Positions 10,885 through 22,606 of a stretch of 37,500 nt of DNA are shown one piece after another (positions within the stretch are counted from its first letter, which is position 1; each line of letters begins with the position of its first letter). Below the pieces are notes generated by a model. It did no database searches. It was not told the origin of the DNA and saw only the letters and a list, made by a program, of their open reading frames with translations. This DNA is from Penaeus vannamei (lineage: Eukaryota > Arthropoda > Malacostraca > Decapoda > Penaeidae), in the NCBI RefSeq assembly GCF_042767895.1, contig NC_091557.1, positions 33,032,727 to 33,070,226 on the forward strand, in the 5' to 3' direction. The position numbers and the translations under genes are program-made.

Positions 10885-13800
10885 TTATAATTTTTTTGCT
10901 CTATGACCATTGTCATCTTGGCATGACATTTTTGTGCTTTGTCTTCAAAATTCCAGTTTCTGTCATAAGTTTAGCTTTACAAAATATATAGAAAACTTTC
11001 ATGTTGTCAGTCTAAAAATTAGATATTGTCACTTTAGCTGTATTTTTGAAAAGAATGCTCTGACGTGTTAAATGATTTGCATTGTACACAACTCACCAAT
11101 TGTGCCCTCCCACCCCATTGGTGTAGTGCCAATAGACTGGCTGTGGATGGGCAATATTGGTGACAGAAAGTGTAGAACCTATGAGCAGTTTACCCTCAGA
11201 CCTCTGCGAGACTGACATATTGCCAGCCTTCAAGCATGCATGCTCTTAGGGCTTTGGGGTTTTATAAATAGGTTCTTGTATCTGTGTTTCATAAATATAT
11301 ATTTTTCTTGTCTGATGTTCAGTAAACTTGACTTGATCCAGGCTGTTGTCTTGATTGAATGTTGATGCATCACTGCAGTCTTCACTTTGTTACACTTACA
11401 AATCCAATTTCATTCCAGTTTGTTGGTTTCAAAGCTGGAGGTGATTTGTAATTTGTATATGATTCTTACTTGTAAGATTTAATCACAGCTTCACTCATCA
11501 GCTCATAAAACCAACAGAACTGATCATTCTTATAAAAGAAGTCAGGGATTTTGACTCTAAAAGCCAAGATTTTTTTCTTAATTATGAAAGACTGATTATT
11601 GTAGTGTTGAAATGGATTTGAAATTGCTGATTTTCTCTGGAATATATAACTGGATTTTATCTGAAATGTACTGCTGTCTATAGTGTAAGTTATAGTGAAA
11701 AGATTTTGTGTCTTTTGAAATCTGCTGCACCTTGGTTTCTGCTCAGCTGCCCAAGGAAATACAAAGGTACTACTCGTCTCAGGGGTACACACAGTCTTGC
11801 ACAACCATCTCCTGTTTGTGCAGCAGGCCAAAGTCATACATTATTCCATTGAACTTTGGACCATGTGACCTTCAACCATAAGCACAAAGTCATTTATACA
11901 ATCCAGAAAGCACCAGACATCTCATGTTTTACCATAGTGTCAGATAACCATTTTACTTGTAGGATTTATACAAGGAGGAAGTTGGATTACAACTGTCAAC
12001 AGTATTTTTGCTGCTGTATCTCATTTAGATGGGCAGGTTCAGTGCATATGCATGAAAATGCATAGCAGAAATATTTTTATGTATATTTAATTTATTGGTT
12101 TATATCCAATTTTGTAACTGTGAAGGACTTAGTCAATATTCTCACTTAGCAGAATTATGATCTCAAAGACTGAATTTTTATTTAGGGTATATGCTCTCCC
12201 TTTATACTCATTAAAGTTCCTTAACATTCCCAAAAGACACAGACTATTCCATACTTGCTAAACTAACCAATTTTAGGTTTTGTAAGCCTAAAGATTGAAC
12301 ACATTGTCTGAATTAGGAAGTGCCTTTTTGTCCCTTGATCAGTTCAGCCATGTATCATTTGTTGTAGCAATAACTTATATCTTGTAAATATTGTATATTG
12401 ATCATACAGGCTTATAGGATAGGCAACTCCTGTCCCTGTATTTAGTTTTTTACTGGACTGTATAATTATGCTTTAGCCATGTTAGACTTACTATGTATCC
12501 TTTGAAGCTGGTTTCATAGGAATGAAACCAAAGTATTTTTCCTGTCTTCAAGAATTTCAATAAATACGAGCTTGAGAATAACAAGCTCTCTGCTCAAACA
12601 CAGGATACATTGATAAAGACACTTTTGTAATTAGTGCTTCATATTTTTATTTTATTTTTCACTGTGTTTTAATTCCCAGTATGTTACAATTTAAGTAAAT
12701 ATTCTGTAAAGAAAAAATATTGTAAGATGGTTTTTATCTCAGGTCATGATACCTGACAGTTGTCAGTTAACTACTACTGTACCAATAATTTATGTAATAC
12801 TGTATTTTAAAATTGATGCCAAATTATAAAAGTATAAACAGTGAATAATAGCAGGAAAACAAAATGTGCTGTTTATTGCCATTGCTGAGTCTTCCTTCAT
12901 GACATTTACAGTCTGTGGACATGACACCAAAGTTGAGCTGCACCTTGGAAGATCCCTTGCATATACTTCTTGCAACTGTATGTTTTTGAGTTTCCATGGG
13001 GGTTAGCAATAAAGACATGACCTAGAATTGGCTTTACTTTAGAAAAAAAAGTTCTCTCAATTCATTAACCTGCATAGCATACATATTGAGGGCAGTATTC
13101 TCAATATGAAGTGAATGAATGGAAATACAAAGTCAGTCAGTTACATACTTTGGAACTTCCATGTGTTGCCCAGAATAACCTGCAAAACGTGTTGCATTTG
13201 ATTTCACTGACTCAAAACTCTGTATTTACTTGTCTGTTACAGCCATGATCAAAACTATCAGAATACCCTTATGATTAACTTGTAATAGTAGCAGTCGCTC
13301 TAAGGGAGAAATGTAGATCTGTTATTTCTTCAGTGATTTTCTATCAGTATAGGATTCAATATGTACTCCAGGGAAATTCCTACATTTTAAATTTTATGTA
13401 TGAAATTAGCACAGGTTAGCATAACAAGAAATAATATAGAAAGAACTTTATCTGGTAGTACTTGAAAGTCTTAGCTTCTATTGCTAGAAAAGTCCATGTC
13501 CAGCAAATCAAATCTTTGTTAGGAAAGAAATGAGAGTAAAATCTCATGTATTGCATCTTCTGTTTCTGTATCTTGTGGTATCAGTCAATAAGCAAAGTAT
13601 AAGTGTGACAATCTGTAATGCTGGAGAATATTTTAGAGGAAAATCAGCCCCACTCCCTCATTTCCCTTGCCATCAGAGGTTAGAGCCATATTTATTGAGC
13701 CTGCTAAAATTAGGTAATAGGAAATAAGAGTTTTCCTGGGAACTGTTAATTGTTGTTTTACAGACCCTATAATATACACAGTAGTGCACACTACAGATGG

Positions 13801-14320
13801 AGTTTCAAAGAAATCAATAAGTACCTGTATTAACAAATATCACTCACATGGCAAATGCCAGCTTTCTGCATTGTGATACAAAATACAATATCCCATAAAG
13901 CATCTATCAAATGCTTTTGGCTCTATATTTTCACTTTATGTATGTACATTTACGAATGGACACATGTATATACTGTATGCACTTGTGGATTTAATTGAAT
14001 TGGCAGTGAAGTTATACTCTGGAAAATTTGTCAATGAAAGAAAGCTGTAAATTAAATGTTGGGAAAATAAAACAAAGAAAGGTAGAAGTTTAGAGTATAT
14101 TGCTAAATTTGAAACACAGTAAATTCATGTTAAGATTAGACCCCTTAAGAAAAGAACTAATTGGGTACACACCCATGTGATGTACTGAAATATATGCATT
14201 CATTGCAGAAAGTATGGAGAGAACAAGAAAAGAACTTTTAAGTGCAATATATACATATCTATGTAAGAATGATAAAATGAAATTTGAATCATATAAATCA
14301 TGTTAATACCCTGATAGATT
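10885..14320. other. AT-rich distal 3' UTR or intergenic DNA
   Basis: No gene is supported. Open frames are short and without recognisable motifs. AATAAA hexamers at 12559-12564 and 13008-13013 (+ strand) could end longer transcripts. A TGTAAATA at 12383-12390 matches the Pumilio core (TGTANATA). It is otherwise unremarkable up to the retrotransposon nest. Confidence 0.5.
12559..12564 (+). terminator. AATAAA poly(A) signal, distal candidate
   Basis: Canonical hexamer 1.8 kb after the stop of the NHS/GUK-holder gene. If used, the 3' UTR would include the TGTAAATA site at 12383. AATAAA is common by chance in AT-rich DNA, so confidence is low. Confidence 0.3.
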
Positions 14321-14324
14321 AATA

Positions 14325-15955
14325 GTTAATGGTTAAAAGCAAAATAAATGTGCTAGACATCTAAGGTCATACAGCACTACAAGAAAGTATAATAAAGGGT
14401 GGTGATGGGTGATAGTTGCCGTGCATCAACCATCTAGAGTAATATTTGAAAGGTTAAAGATGGATAAAGGTGTTAATGTGTGAATGGGTTATGGTGTTTT
14501 AGGTAAGGGAATTAGATCAAGTGAAGGATATGTATGCGTGACGAAGGAGAACAGGCTGTCAAGACAGAAAGGAGATAATAGATGGATTATAAGAAAGGAT
14601 ATGACGGTGTGGTCTGTGAGACTGGAAACTGCGAATATTCCAATGTAGGAGAGCTATATCTTAGTTGATTTATGAGTGATAATGTATACGGTACATGAGC
14701 TAGGGGGTGGGATAAGGAATTAGAGGGGTGTGTGTGTGGTATCAGGAGGTGGAGGATCTGGAGGATCTGGAGAAGGGCATAGTTGTGACATAAGGGAATC
14801 ACGTGTATATCCAGGGGGGGAGTGGGAGAGATAGAGGGGATGGTTAATGTAGATGTTGGAGTTGAGGGGGATGGTTTGTGTTGCGAGGGAGTAGGAGGAA
14901 GGGGTGTAGGGGGAATATGAGTAGGAGGAGGAAGGGGTGAAGGGGGAATATGAGTAAGAGGAGGATGGATATAGGCAATCACGAGTGTGGAGGAGCATGA
15001 GTTGTGGAATTCTGTCTCGAGCATATAGTTTTGAATATCTTCCATAGTTTCTGCAGTAGAGTTGGTTGGAGAGTTTTGTGAGACAAAGGACTTCTTCTAA
15101 GGAGGGGAAAAAGAGACTGGTGTCTGAGGAGTAAGGTAAAGGTAGGTGGAGGTGTGTGTGTGGTAGGAGAAGGGGTAGAACATTCAATCTGTCTGCTGTG
15201 GGTAGTGCAGGGATGGAGAGGGGACGGTGTTGGGGCCTGAGTTGAGATTGGAGTGCTTGGATTTAGTGGCAAAAGAATTTGACTGGGGAAGATAGGAGAT
15301 AGAAATGGAAGTGGGGAAGCAAGTAGGTACTGGGAAGGGTGTAGGAACATCTTGGGGTGGAGAGGGAGGGGTAGAGCGAGCGACATTACTAGAGTAGGCA
15401 GTAAGAGAGAAACCTTGTCGACGTGCTTTCTGTCTGGTTTAACGTAGGGTGAGACCATTTTTGTATTTGAGAGTTGCTACCTCGAACTAGTAAGTGGGAC
15501 AGCCTCTATATTATGGGGGCCACCGCAGTTAGCACATGTGCATGTTTGTGCAGAGCAGTTTGATCAGTTATAACCGGGCTGGGCACATATGGAGCATTGG
15601 TCTGTGGACCGGCAGTGTTTGGCAGGATGTCCAAATCGCCAACAGTTTTGACATTGACAGGGAGGAGGTTGATATGGTCGAACAGGGAGGGATTGTCCAC
15701 CAATGTAGATATGAAGGGGAAGGTCATGTCTACGGAAAGTAATTTTGGCAATGGTTCTTTCGATGACCTCTAGGAGGAATGGAGTAGCTCTGTACTGATA
15801 TCACACCACGGTCTTTGAGGCAGCCGAGTAAGTATTCTCCACAATCTGACCAATTGATATCCATAGGGCAGCTTGCTGGGGAGATAGAGACAGTTCTGGT
15901 ACAAGTATGAGGTTCTGCAGGATTGGGGTTGCTAGAGGGATCAGTTAGAGATCAT
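14325..15955 (-). mobile_element. Non-LTR retrotransposon fragment A (5'-truncated, internally deleted)
   Basis: Read on the - strand. The 3' end is at about 14325-14331, with the family tail (tgctagacat/ctaaggtcat on the + strand at 14352-14372). It keeps the very end of ORF2 (stop near 14515), then jumps at about 14580-14640 into the Pro/Thr/Ser-rich C-terminal half of the gag-like ORF1 (about 14650-15460). CCHC knuckles follow at about 15505-15720. The 5' break is in the middle of gag, near 15955. Several overlapping proline-rich frames show that the reading frame is broken. Endonuclease and reverse transcriptase are absent, so it cannot move by itself. Confidence 0.7.
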
Positions 15956-16195
15956 AATGCTATAAGTTAACTTAAGTTGATGGTTAGATGTGAAATTAAT
16001 GTGCTAGACATTGGAGGTCATGTAGCACTATAGGAGATATAATTAACTGTATAGGGTAGGGATAGGGATGAGTTGTTAGTTAGGTGTTATACGTTAGTGG
16101 TTATGGAGTAGTAGTATGTTATTTAAAGGATTAATATAGTTGGGTAGAGGTGAAGGAGTGCGTGATTTGGTTAAATTAGGATAAAAGGGAGGGGA

Positions 16196-16850
16196 TTACA
16201 TCAAATGGAGGATGTGTATGTTTTTGAGGAAGGAGATTAGGTTTTCTATATAGAAAGTATGGGATTTCATTAGGATATCTGATAGGTTGGGAGGTCGTTG
16301 TAGGGAAGATAGATGAGGAAAAGCAGCTGTTTGGGTTGTGGTAAAACGTGGGCATGAAAGCAGGATGTGTGAAACTGAAATGGGAACATTACAGGAGGAA
16401 CATAGGGGTGGGTCTGATCGTGACATGGGGTATGTGTGGGTAGGCTGTGTATGGCCGATGCGTAAACGGGCTAGGGCTGTTTCCCAGCGTCTGTTTTTAT
16501 GGAAGGAAGTTGACCAGGAAGAGATTGTTGGTTTTATTGAATGTAATTTATTGGTGGTAAGACTTGTCCAGTAGGTTTGTTGTGTATAAAGAAAGGTTTT
16601 AAAATGAGGATAATAATCTATGGCTGGGATTTTTGAGAAATTGGGGTTATGATATGTGGACTTAGTGGCTGAGCGAGCTTGAGTGTCTGCTCTTTCATTA
16701 CCTGGTACTCCTATATGGCTAGGTACCCAGCAAAATTTTATAGTTTTGTATTGTGTGTACAGGTGAAATAACCAGTCTTGAATTTTGCAGACAAGGGGGT
16801 TAGTTGAGGGTATGGATTTTATGAGAGTGAGTGAGTTGATAATGCTATAG
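16196..16850 (-). pseudogene. ORF2 remnant: RNase H end and C-terminal Cys/His motif
   Basis: Within copy B. The frame upstream of about 16640 contains KFCWVPSHIGVPGNERAD, the C-terminal signature of retrotransposon RNase H, whose Asp in NERAD is a catalytic-site residue of the family. Further on is a Cys-x2-Cys-x7-His-x4-Cys motif (about 16340-16396), a common C-terminal feature of non-LTR ORF2 proteins. The remnant then runs to a stop at 16196. RNase H in ORF2 favours the I group (I, Nimb, LOA) over Jockey clades that lack it. It is disabled because everything upstream in ORF2 is gone. Confidence 0.75.
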
Positions 16851-16869
16851 CCTCAGTTTCAGATGTAAG

Positions 16870-17363
16870 TATAATGAGTCAGGAATGATCGGGTCGGCTA
16901 CGGAAAGGGACTTTACCTACTTGTTTTTGGAGACATTGTTGAAAGGGAAGGGGGATCACGAAAATCGGTCCCATTTAGCTAGGCTAAATATAATAGATAT
17001 GATATTTGTAGAGATGAGGGTGGTAGAAGGACAGGGACGTGTGGAAGAGGGAGTATTGCTGAGGAAGGTAGCATTACGGAGAGTTGGACAATAAGGTTGT
17101 AAAGTAGTAGTGAGGGAGGATGGGTCAAGAAGGTTGTGGGTGTAGAAGTTGGGAGAGTAGAAATGTGTCCTGTAGACTGAGTCTTGACTTGGGTGGGTAA
17201 TGTACTAGTAGGCACTGAGGAGTGGGTAAAAGTTGCAGTGTTCCGAGTTGTGGTCAAAGGAGAGCATGGGGTGGGGGAACCGGGAGTTTGAATTGGTGGG
17301 GCTATTTGATGAAGGGACAAGCCTCATTGCCCCTAACAAGGGTATAACTTCATTATTGGCCAT
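16870..17363 (-). pseudogene. ORF1 (gag-like) N-terminal remnant of copy B
   Basis: Starts MANNEVIPLLGAMRLVPSS, matching the starts of copies C (MANDEDSLP), F (MASSEDVIPLLEAMRLAP) and H (MASNEDFVPLLGSERLAP). It continues as a Pro/Ser/Thr-rich region. Frameshifts and stops are present, and the frame is cut near 16860 by the jump to RNase H. Confidence 0.65.
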
Positions 17364-17907
17364 GTTGGGGAAAGAAACAGTCCACCCCACAGGGTCGCTC
17401 TTGAGGGGTATGGGCTAGACAAATAAAGGAGGGGAATACCATGCAAATGGCTCCCTCAGGCCGTCAAGGACTGGCACCAAGTCAGCCTTTCATCCTTTCA
17501 GCACGACTCTCGAACTTTAGGAAGTGGATGGTAGAAGGGGTTGGAGAAGGGACGGAAACGAAAAAGCAGGAGGGGAAAAACCTCAATACCTTGCTCATTG
17601 CCGTCATGGGAGGGCTTAGGAGATGAGGACTGAGACCTAGTGTAGTGGATCGCCCCTGCCTTGGACCTCATTCCTTGCCTCAACTAATTTTACTTGGTTT
17701 TTTCTTCTCTCCTTTCCTCTAACGTATTTTCTTCATTCCTTTCTATCCCATAACTAAGGTGTGAGAGCCGTGCTGAAAGGATGAAAGGCCGGCTTTGTGT
17801 TACACATGAATGGCCTCCGGGAGCCATGAGTACGGTATTCCCTTGGTTAATTGCTTAGCCCTTATCCCTTATGGGGGACTCTTTTCCCCATTTGATTCAG
17901 GCTCACC

Positions 17908-18288
17908 ATGGCCAATGATGAAGATTCTTTACCCATAACAAGGGCTTTATTAAGGCTTGGCCCTTCATCAACTAGCCTATCTAAATTTGATTTTGATGGT
18001 TTTCCGCTCCCTGCCCCTTCTTTGACCACGGCTTCGACCACTGATACTAATACCCCCTCTTCAACGCTTACTGACAACTTTATTCATTACAAAACACTAA
18101 CCCAGGTTATTACTCAACCTCTAGAAAGCACCCCTTCCTCTCTCCCAACATTTTCTCCATCTCCTGCTGCACAGTCCTTTTGTCTACCCCCTCTTCCCTT
18201 ATTACTATTCTTCATTCTTATTGTCTTCCCCTACATGCCACCTCATCTTCCTCTCGCTCTCATCCTTCTACAGTCTCAACCTCTGTAA
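17908..18288 (+). pseudogene. ORF1 (gag-like) N-terminal remnant of copy C
   Basis: An open frame of 126 codons from ATG 17908. The first half (MANDEDSLPITRALLRLGPS and onward) matches the other copies. Sequence after about 18120 is out of frame, and gag continues in another frame near 18290 (HFGPAKWDHFFVILPTAL). It is therefore broken. Confidence 0.65.
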
Positions 18289-19409
18289 ACCTTCTGAGTA
18301 CTCACTTTGGCCCAGCCAAGTGGGATCACTTCTTTGTGATTCTCCCCACAGCCCTCTATTCTGAGAACACCCTTCTCTTTCAGTAGTGCCTCCAGAAACA
18401 AGTAGGTAAGGTTACCTTTCGCAGTCGCTCTAATCGTTCATGCCTTGTCGCAGTTACATCTGAATCCCAAGCTCGTTCACTATCTACCCTAACTGACCTT
18501 ACTGGCAAACCCATTCCTGCCGAACCTCACCCCTCTCTTAATACTTGTACTAGAACTGTCTGTATTCCCCCAAATGCTTGTCCCATGTATGACAAGGACT
18601 GGTCAGACTGAAAATGACCAACTTTCCTGCTTTGCTGAATATGATGCAGTGACAGTACAGTGTTACACTATTCCTCCCAGAGGGCAGCGTAAATCCCACG
18701 TCAATATTGCGAAGATTAGCTTCCCTTGATGACCTACACCTACTTACCCTATTCACCAGTCAAATTCGTTTTCCATTCTAAATCCAGATATTCCAATCTC
18801 TACCACTTCCCCGATACCTACCTCTCCTCCTCACTTTATTTGTTGTACCAGGCAACCTAAACGGCTCCACTCCACCCTCTCCTACACCTTCCACCTCTTC
18901 TTTTATTCCTCAAATAATCTATCCTTTTCTCCTCCTCATAAGAGAACCATTGTTTCTCAGTCCTCTCGACCCAACTCCCCTCCAGAAACCCTTGAAGACA
19001 TCTAAAACTTCCTAAAGATGACCTAAAAGGAACACTCCAATCCCTCTGTTCCTATGCCTCCTGCATTTAAAGTATTTGCAAATATCCATTCTTCTCAAGT
19101 TCCCTCCACCATTGTTCCTCCTACACCCTCCCAACATACCCCACCCTCTCTATCGTTCCCACTTGAATACTCACACGAATTCCCTCTCACAACATTGCCC
19201 TTCTCCAGACACCTTCCCTGTGACAATCTTCTTGATGCTTCACCACATTCCCCAGTTCCCTTTTCTCATCCCCTCGATTATTCTCCTACTTCTCCAACAG
19301 CCACCTCTGTTTTCCTTGAACAATGTCCTCTATTCCTCCCCAATCACAGATACACTGCAATTCACTCAGTTGCTCTAGTCCATATATCTATCCCTTCCCA
19401 AAATACTCA

Positions 19410-19422
19410 CCCCCCCCCCCCC

Positions 19423-19455
<33 letters not shown>
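19410..19455 (+). repeat. Poly(C) followed by poly(A) tract
   Basis: About 13 C followed by about 33 A inside copy C. The two runs abut and lie in the Pro-rich gag C-terminal segment, where no tail would be expected. It could be replication slippage or an old insertion tail. Assembly errors are likely at such runs. Confidence 0.85.
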
Positions 19456-19459
<4 letters not shown>

Positions 19460-20179
19460 TTCCACATACCTCATCCTCTCAACCACCCATACCAACCCCC
19501 CCACCCCAAAACCCCATCCTGCCCCACTATCCCTCCCACTTCCTCCTTGATACACACGTGAATCTCTTTGATCACAATATCCTTCTCCAGACCCCACCTT
19601 CCCTATCGAACCCCCAGCCACTACTCTACCTACTCCTGATCCTTTATCTCAACCTTCAGATGCCTAATCCTCAGCTACTAAGACAACCATATCTACCGTT
19701 ATCAGTGTCTATTATCCCTATTCCTTCTCCACCCAGAGATGCAATGCAATTCACTTAATTGCTCTACCTCCTTAACCTTTCATATTTTAATAATCCCTGC
19801 TCTACTTCATCTACTTCCTTCATTTCCCTTTTCGTTACCATACTTTCCTATAACACCCTCTAGAATTTGACATCTAACACCTTCCCCTCTCCCCGGATTC
19901 TCCTCTTGCTTTTCAACAGCTATAATTATTCTTCCTTGAACATTTTCCTGTATCTTCCCGAGTGACAGATACACTACAATTCACATAATCGCCCTAACTC
20001 TTAACCCTCCCCTTTCTACTAATTTTTGCTCTAGTTCACTTGCTCTCTTTCTTTTCCTTTTCACTACCATACTATCCCTTTTACATCTAACACATTTTAT
20101 CGTAATCCTTAACTCTCCTTTGCCCTTTCCGATGTAATACTTTGTCTAGCACATTTATTTTCAAACCAATATTGCCATG

Positions 20180-20650
20180 CTTACTATCCGTAGACATGAG
20201 CCTCCCCCCCTACCATGAAATGGCAAAGTCTCTCTGTCTGACCATATCAATTTAGCATCCCCCTATCAATGTAAAAAAAATGTTGGCGTCTTGGCCACCA
20301 TACTAAACACTTTACAGCCCGATGCCCTGTACATGCCCAACCTGGTCACGATCGTTCAAATTGCTAAGCATCATATACGTGTGCCAATTGTAGCAGCTCC
20401 CATAATGTATTTAACAGGGTCTGCCCTACCTACAAGTTTTAGTTTGAGGTGACAATTCTCAGATTCAAACTTGGCCTCACTTTATGCAAGGCCAGATAGG
20501 AAGCATGTCGTTATTTTTCCGCTTACTCCCTACTCCAGTGGTGTCCTTTGCGCCACACTTTCCCCTTCCTCCTCAGATTTTACATTCTCTCCAATATCTC
20601 TTCCTTACGGGTCTACTACGCCCTCCCTCTCCCAACAACGAGCAACGGTT
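20180..20650 (+). mobile_element. Non-LTR retrotransposon fragment D (gag knuckle region)
   Basis: Begins in the middle of gag (about 20180) and covers the Cys/His knuckles at about 20275-20420, one with Cys to His change (CPVHAQPGHDRSNC). The segment after the knuckles, with its stop and frameshifts, runs to about 20640. It ends at a run of G (about 20649-20662) where the strand of homology flips to fragment E. Confidence 0.6.
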
Positions 20651-20659
20651 GGGGGGGGG

Positions 20660-20843
20660 GGGGCACGGGCAGATGATAGATAAAGAATGGATAAAGTTGG
20701 CAGCAAACGCCGAAGAGGTATTAGAATCTGTGATCGGAGCCGTGGTTAAAGGATAGGCAGAGGTCGGGAAAGCAGAGAAACCAAATTTATATAGGCTAGT
20801 TGATGAAGGGGCACGAGTAAAAAAAAAAAAAAAAAAAAAAAAA

Positions 20844-20885
<42 letters not shown>

Positions 20886-21132
20886 ATAATAATAAAATAA
20901 AATCAGCCATAGTAAGCTGAAATAACTGGGGTAACGAAACTGTCTACCCCTCAGGGTTCCCCATAAGGGGTAAGGGCAAGGCTAGGAAATACCGTGCACA
21001 TTACTTCCGGAGGCCGTTCAGAACTGGCACAAAGCAAGCCTTTCATCTTTCAACACGGCTCTCACACCTTAGGAAGGGGATGAAGAGAAGGAAAAGGAAG
21101 GGGTAGAAGAAAATACCATGCAATTTTAGTAT
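20660..21132 (-). mobile_element. Non-LTR retrotransposon fragment E (5' UTR and gag N-terminus, inverted)
   Basis: Read on the - strand: 5' UTR from about 21132 down to 20935, then gag N-terminal sequence (about 20820 down to 20665). An A/T tract at 20821-20890 has expanded inside it. It lacks everything 3' of the gag N-terminus. Its 5' end faces copy F on the + strand across a 65-70-base spacer. Confidence 0.6.
20821..20890 (+). repeat. Long poly(A) tract with a few other bases
   Basis: About 62 A with a single C, then AATAATAATAAT-like sequence. It lies inside fragment E. Seen from that element's strand it is a T-run, so it is not the element's own tail. It may be an expanded microsatellite or the tail of a small insertion. 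Confidence 0.85.
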
Positions 21133-21535
21133 CTTTTTCGCCTTAAAACGAATGCTCTTCCTTTCTTCCTCCTATTTCACGATTTTCACTGATTTTCATA
21201 CCCCCCAACCCCTTGCCCGTTGTTGTCGTGGAGAGGTTAGGAGACGGAGACAGACCCAATGCCGGGATCTCCCTTGCCTTGGGCCTCAGCCCTCGACTCA
21301 ACTAATTTTGCATGGTCTTTTCTCTCTCCTACTCTTTCGTTTCCGTCCCTTCTGCAACCCCTACTATCTACTTCCTAAGGTGTAAGAGCCGTGCAGAAAG
21401 GATGAAAGGCTGACCTTGTGCCAATCCTGAACGGCCTGCAGGAACCATGGGCCTGTTTTAGTTGTCTAGCCCTTATCCCTCAAGGGGACATTGAGGGGTG
21501 GACTGTTTATTTCCCCAACATAGTCAAGGCTTCCT

Positions 21536-22606
21536 ATGGCCAGTAGTGAAGACGTAATACCCCTGTTAGAGGCAATGAGGCTTGCCCCTTTATTAAATAG
21601 CCCCACCAATTCAAACTCTCCCAGCTTCCCCACCCCATGCTCTTCTTTGACCACGACTCTGAACACTACAACTACTACCCACTCCTCAGTGCCTACTAGT
21701 GCATTACCCACCTAAACCGAGACTCAATCTCCAGAAGATATTCCTACACTCCTAACTTCCTCAACTTCATCACCTCTATCCCTACAACCTTCTTCATCAA
21801 ACACCCCATCCTCCCTTAATACTACCTTACAGCCTAATTCTCCATCGTTCCGTAATACTAACCCCCTCAACAATAGTCCCTCGTCCACACGTCCCCGACC
21901 GACCACCACCAACCCTACAAATACCTTAAATACTCTATTTAGCCCAGCTAATTGGGACCGATTTTTCGTGATCCCTTCTACAGCTCCATACTCAGGCAAC
22001 ACTCTTCTCTTTCAACAATGCCTCCAAAAACAAGTTGGCAGAGTCCCCTTCTGTACCCGACGCTATCGCTCCTGTCTCGTAACAGTCTGTCTGAAAGTGA
22101 AGCTATAGCATTAACAAATCTAAATGATCTCTCTGGCAACCCCATTCCTGCAGAACCTCCTCCAACTCTTAATACTTATACCGGAATTGTCTCTCTCTCC
22201 CCGGCAAATTGCCCAGTCGATAGCAGATTGGTCAGTGTGTGGAAAAGACTTACTCGGCCAAGACGTTAATTCAGTACATTGCTGCACCATTCCTCCTAGA
22301 GGTCATCGAAAGCAACCGATCAACATTTCCAAAATTCCTTTCCGCACACATGACCTTCCCTTTCATATCTACATTGCTGGACAATCCCTCCCTGTTCGAC
22401 CATATCAACCTCCTCCCCGTCATTGTCAAAACTGTTGGCGATTTGGACATCCTGCCAAACACTGCCATTCCACAGATCGATACCCCCTATGTGCCCAACC
22501 AGGTCATAACAGATCAAATTGCCCTGCACAAACACGCACATGTGCTAACTGCGGCAGCCCCCATAATATAGAGGCTGTTCCACTTACAAGTTTGAGTCTG
22601 AGGTAG
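21536..22606 (+). pseudogene. ORF1 (gag-like) remnant with CCHC knuckles, copy F
   Basis: ATG 21536 gives MASSEDVIPLLEAMRLAP. A TAA at 21713-21715 interrupts a frame that otherwise continues; the reading then shifts near 22080 and again near 22230. The C-terminal part has CQNCWRFGHPAKHC (C-x2-C-x4-H-x4-C) from 22424, a second knuckle whose first Cys is Tyr (YPLCAQPGHNRSNC), and a CANCGSPHN start of a third. The coding then frameshifts; the sequence after it, in another frame, reads KFESEVATLKYKNGLT. Nucleic-acid-binding gag of a non-LTR element; non-functional. Confidence 0.75.

Larger units (their letters stand above)
15965..17585 (-). mobile_element. Non-LTR retrotransposon fragment B (both ends present, internally deleted)
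   Basis: Read on the - strand from 5' to 3': partial 5' UTR (about 17585 down to 17365), gag start ATG at 17363-17361, gag N-terminal part to about 16860, then a jump into the RNase H end of ORF2, the ORF2 C-terminus ending near 16196, and the 3' tail near 15975-16045. The RNase H part is well kept, including WVPSHIGVPGNERAD. Endonuclease and reverse transcriptase are missing. Its 5' end faces the 5' end of copy C, which starts a few bases away on the + strand. Confidence 0.75.
17590..20165 (+). mobile_element. Non-LTR retrotransposon copy C (internally rearranged)
   Basis: The 5' UTR starts about 17590 (tgccgtcatgggagggctta, shared with copies F and H). The gag start ATG is at 17908. Gag-like coding runs with breaks to about 18725, where the knuckle region is missing, and Pro/Ser-rich gag C-terminal sequence follows. 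From about 19340 to 20000 a segment containing ttcactcagttgctct-type sequence recurs at about 19350, 19750 and 19970, so this part is partly duplicated. Low-complexity C and A runs lie at 19410-19455. A tail like the family 3' end (tgtctagcacatttat) is at about 20135-20165. No reverse transcriptase is seen. Confidence 0.65.

Noticed and set aside
11466..11837. 123-codon open frame on the - strand
   Set aside because: No recognisable motif, no splice or promoter context, and base composition like the surrounding noncoding DNA. It lies in the likely 3' UTR or intergenic region.
14587..15458. Three overlapping proline-rich frames on the - strand as separate genes
   Set aside because: They are different frames over the same Pro/Thr/Ser-rich gag C-terminus of fragment A, and show its frameshifts rather than separate genes.
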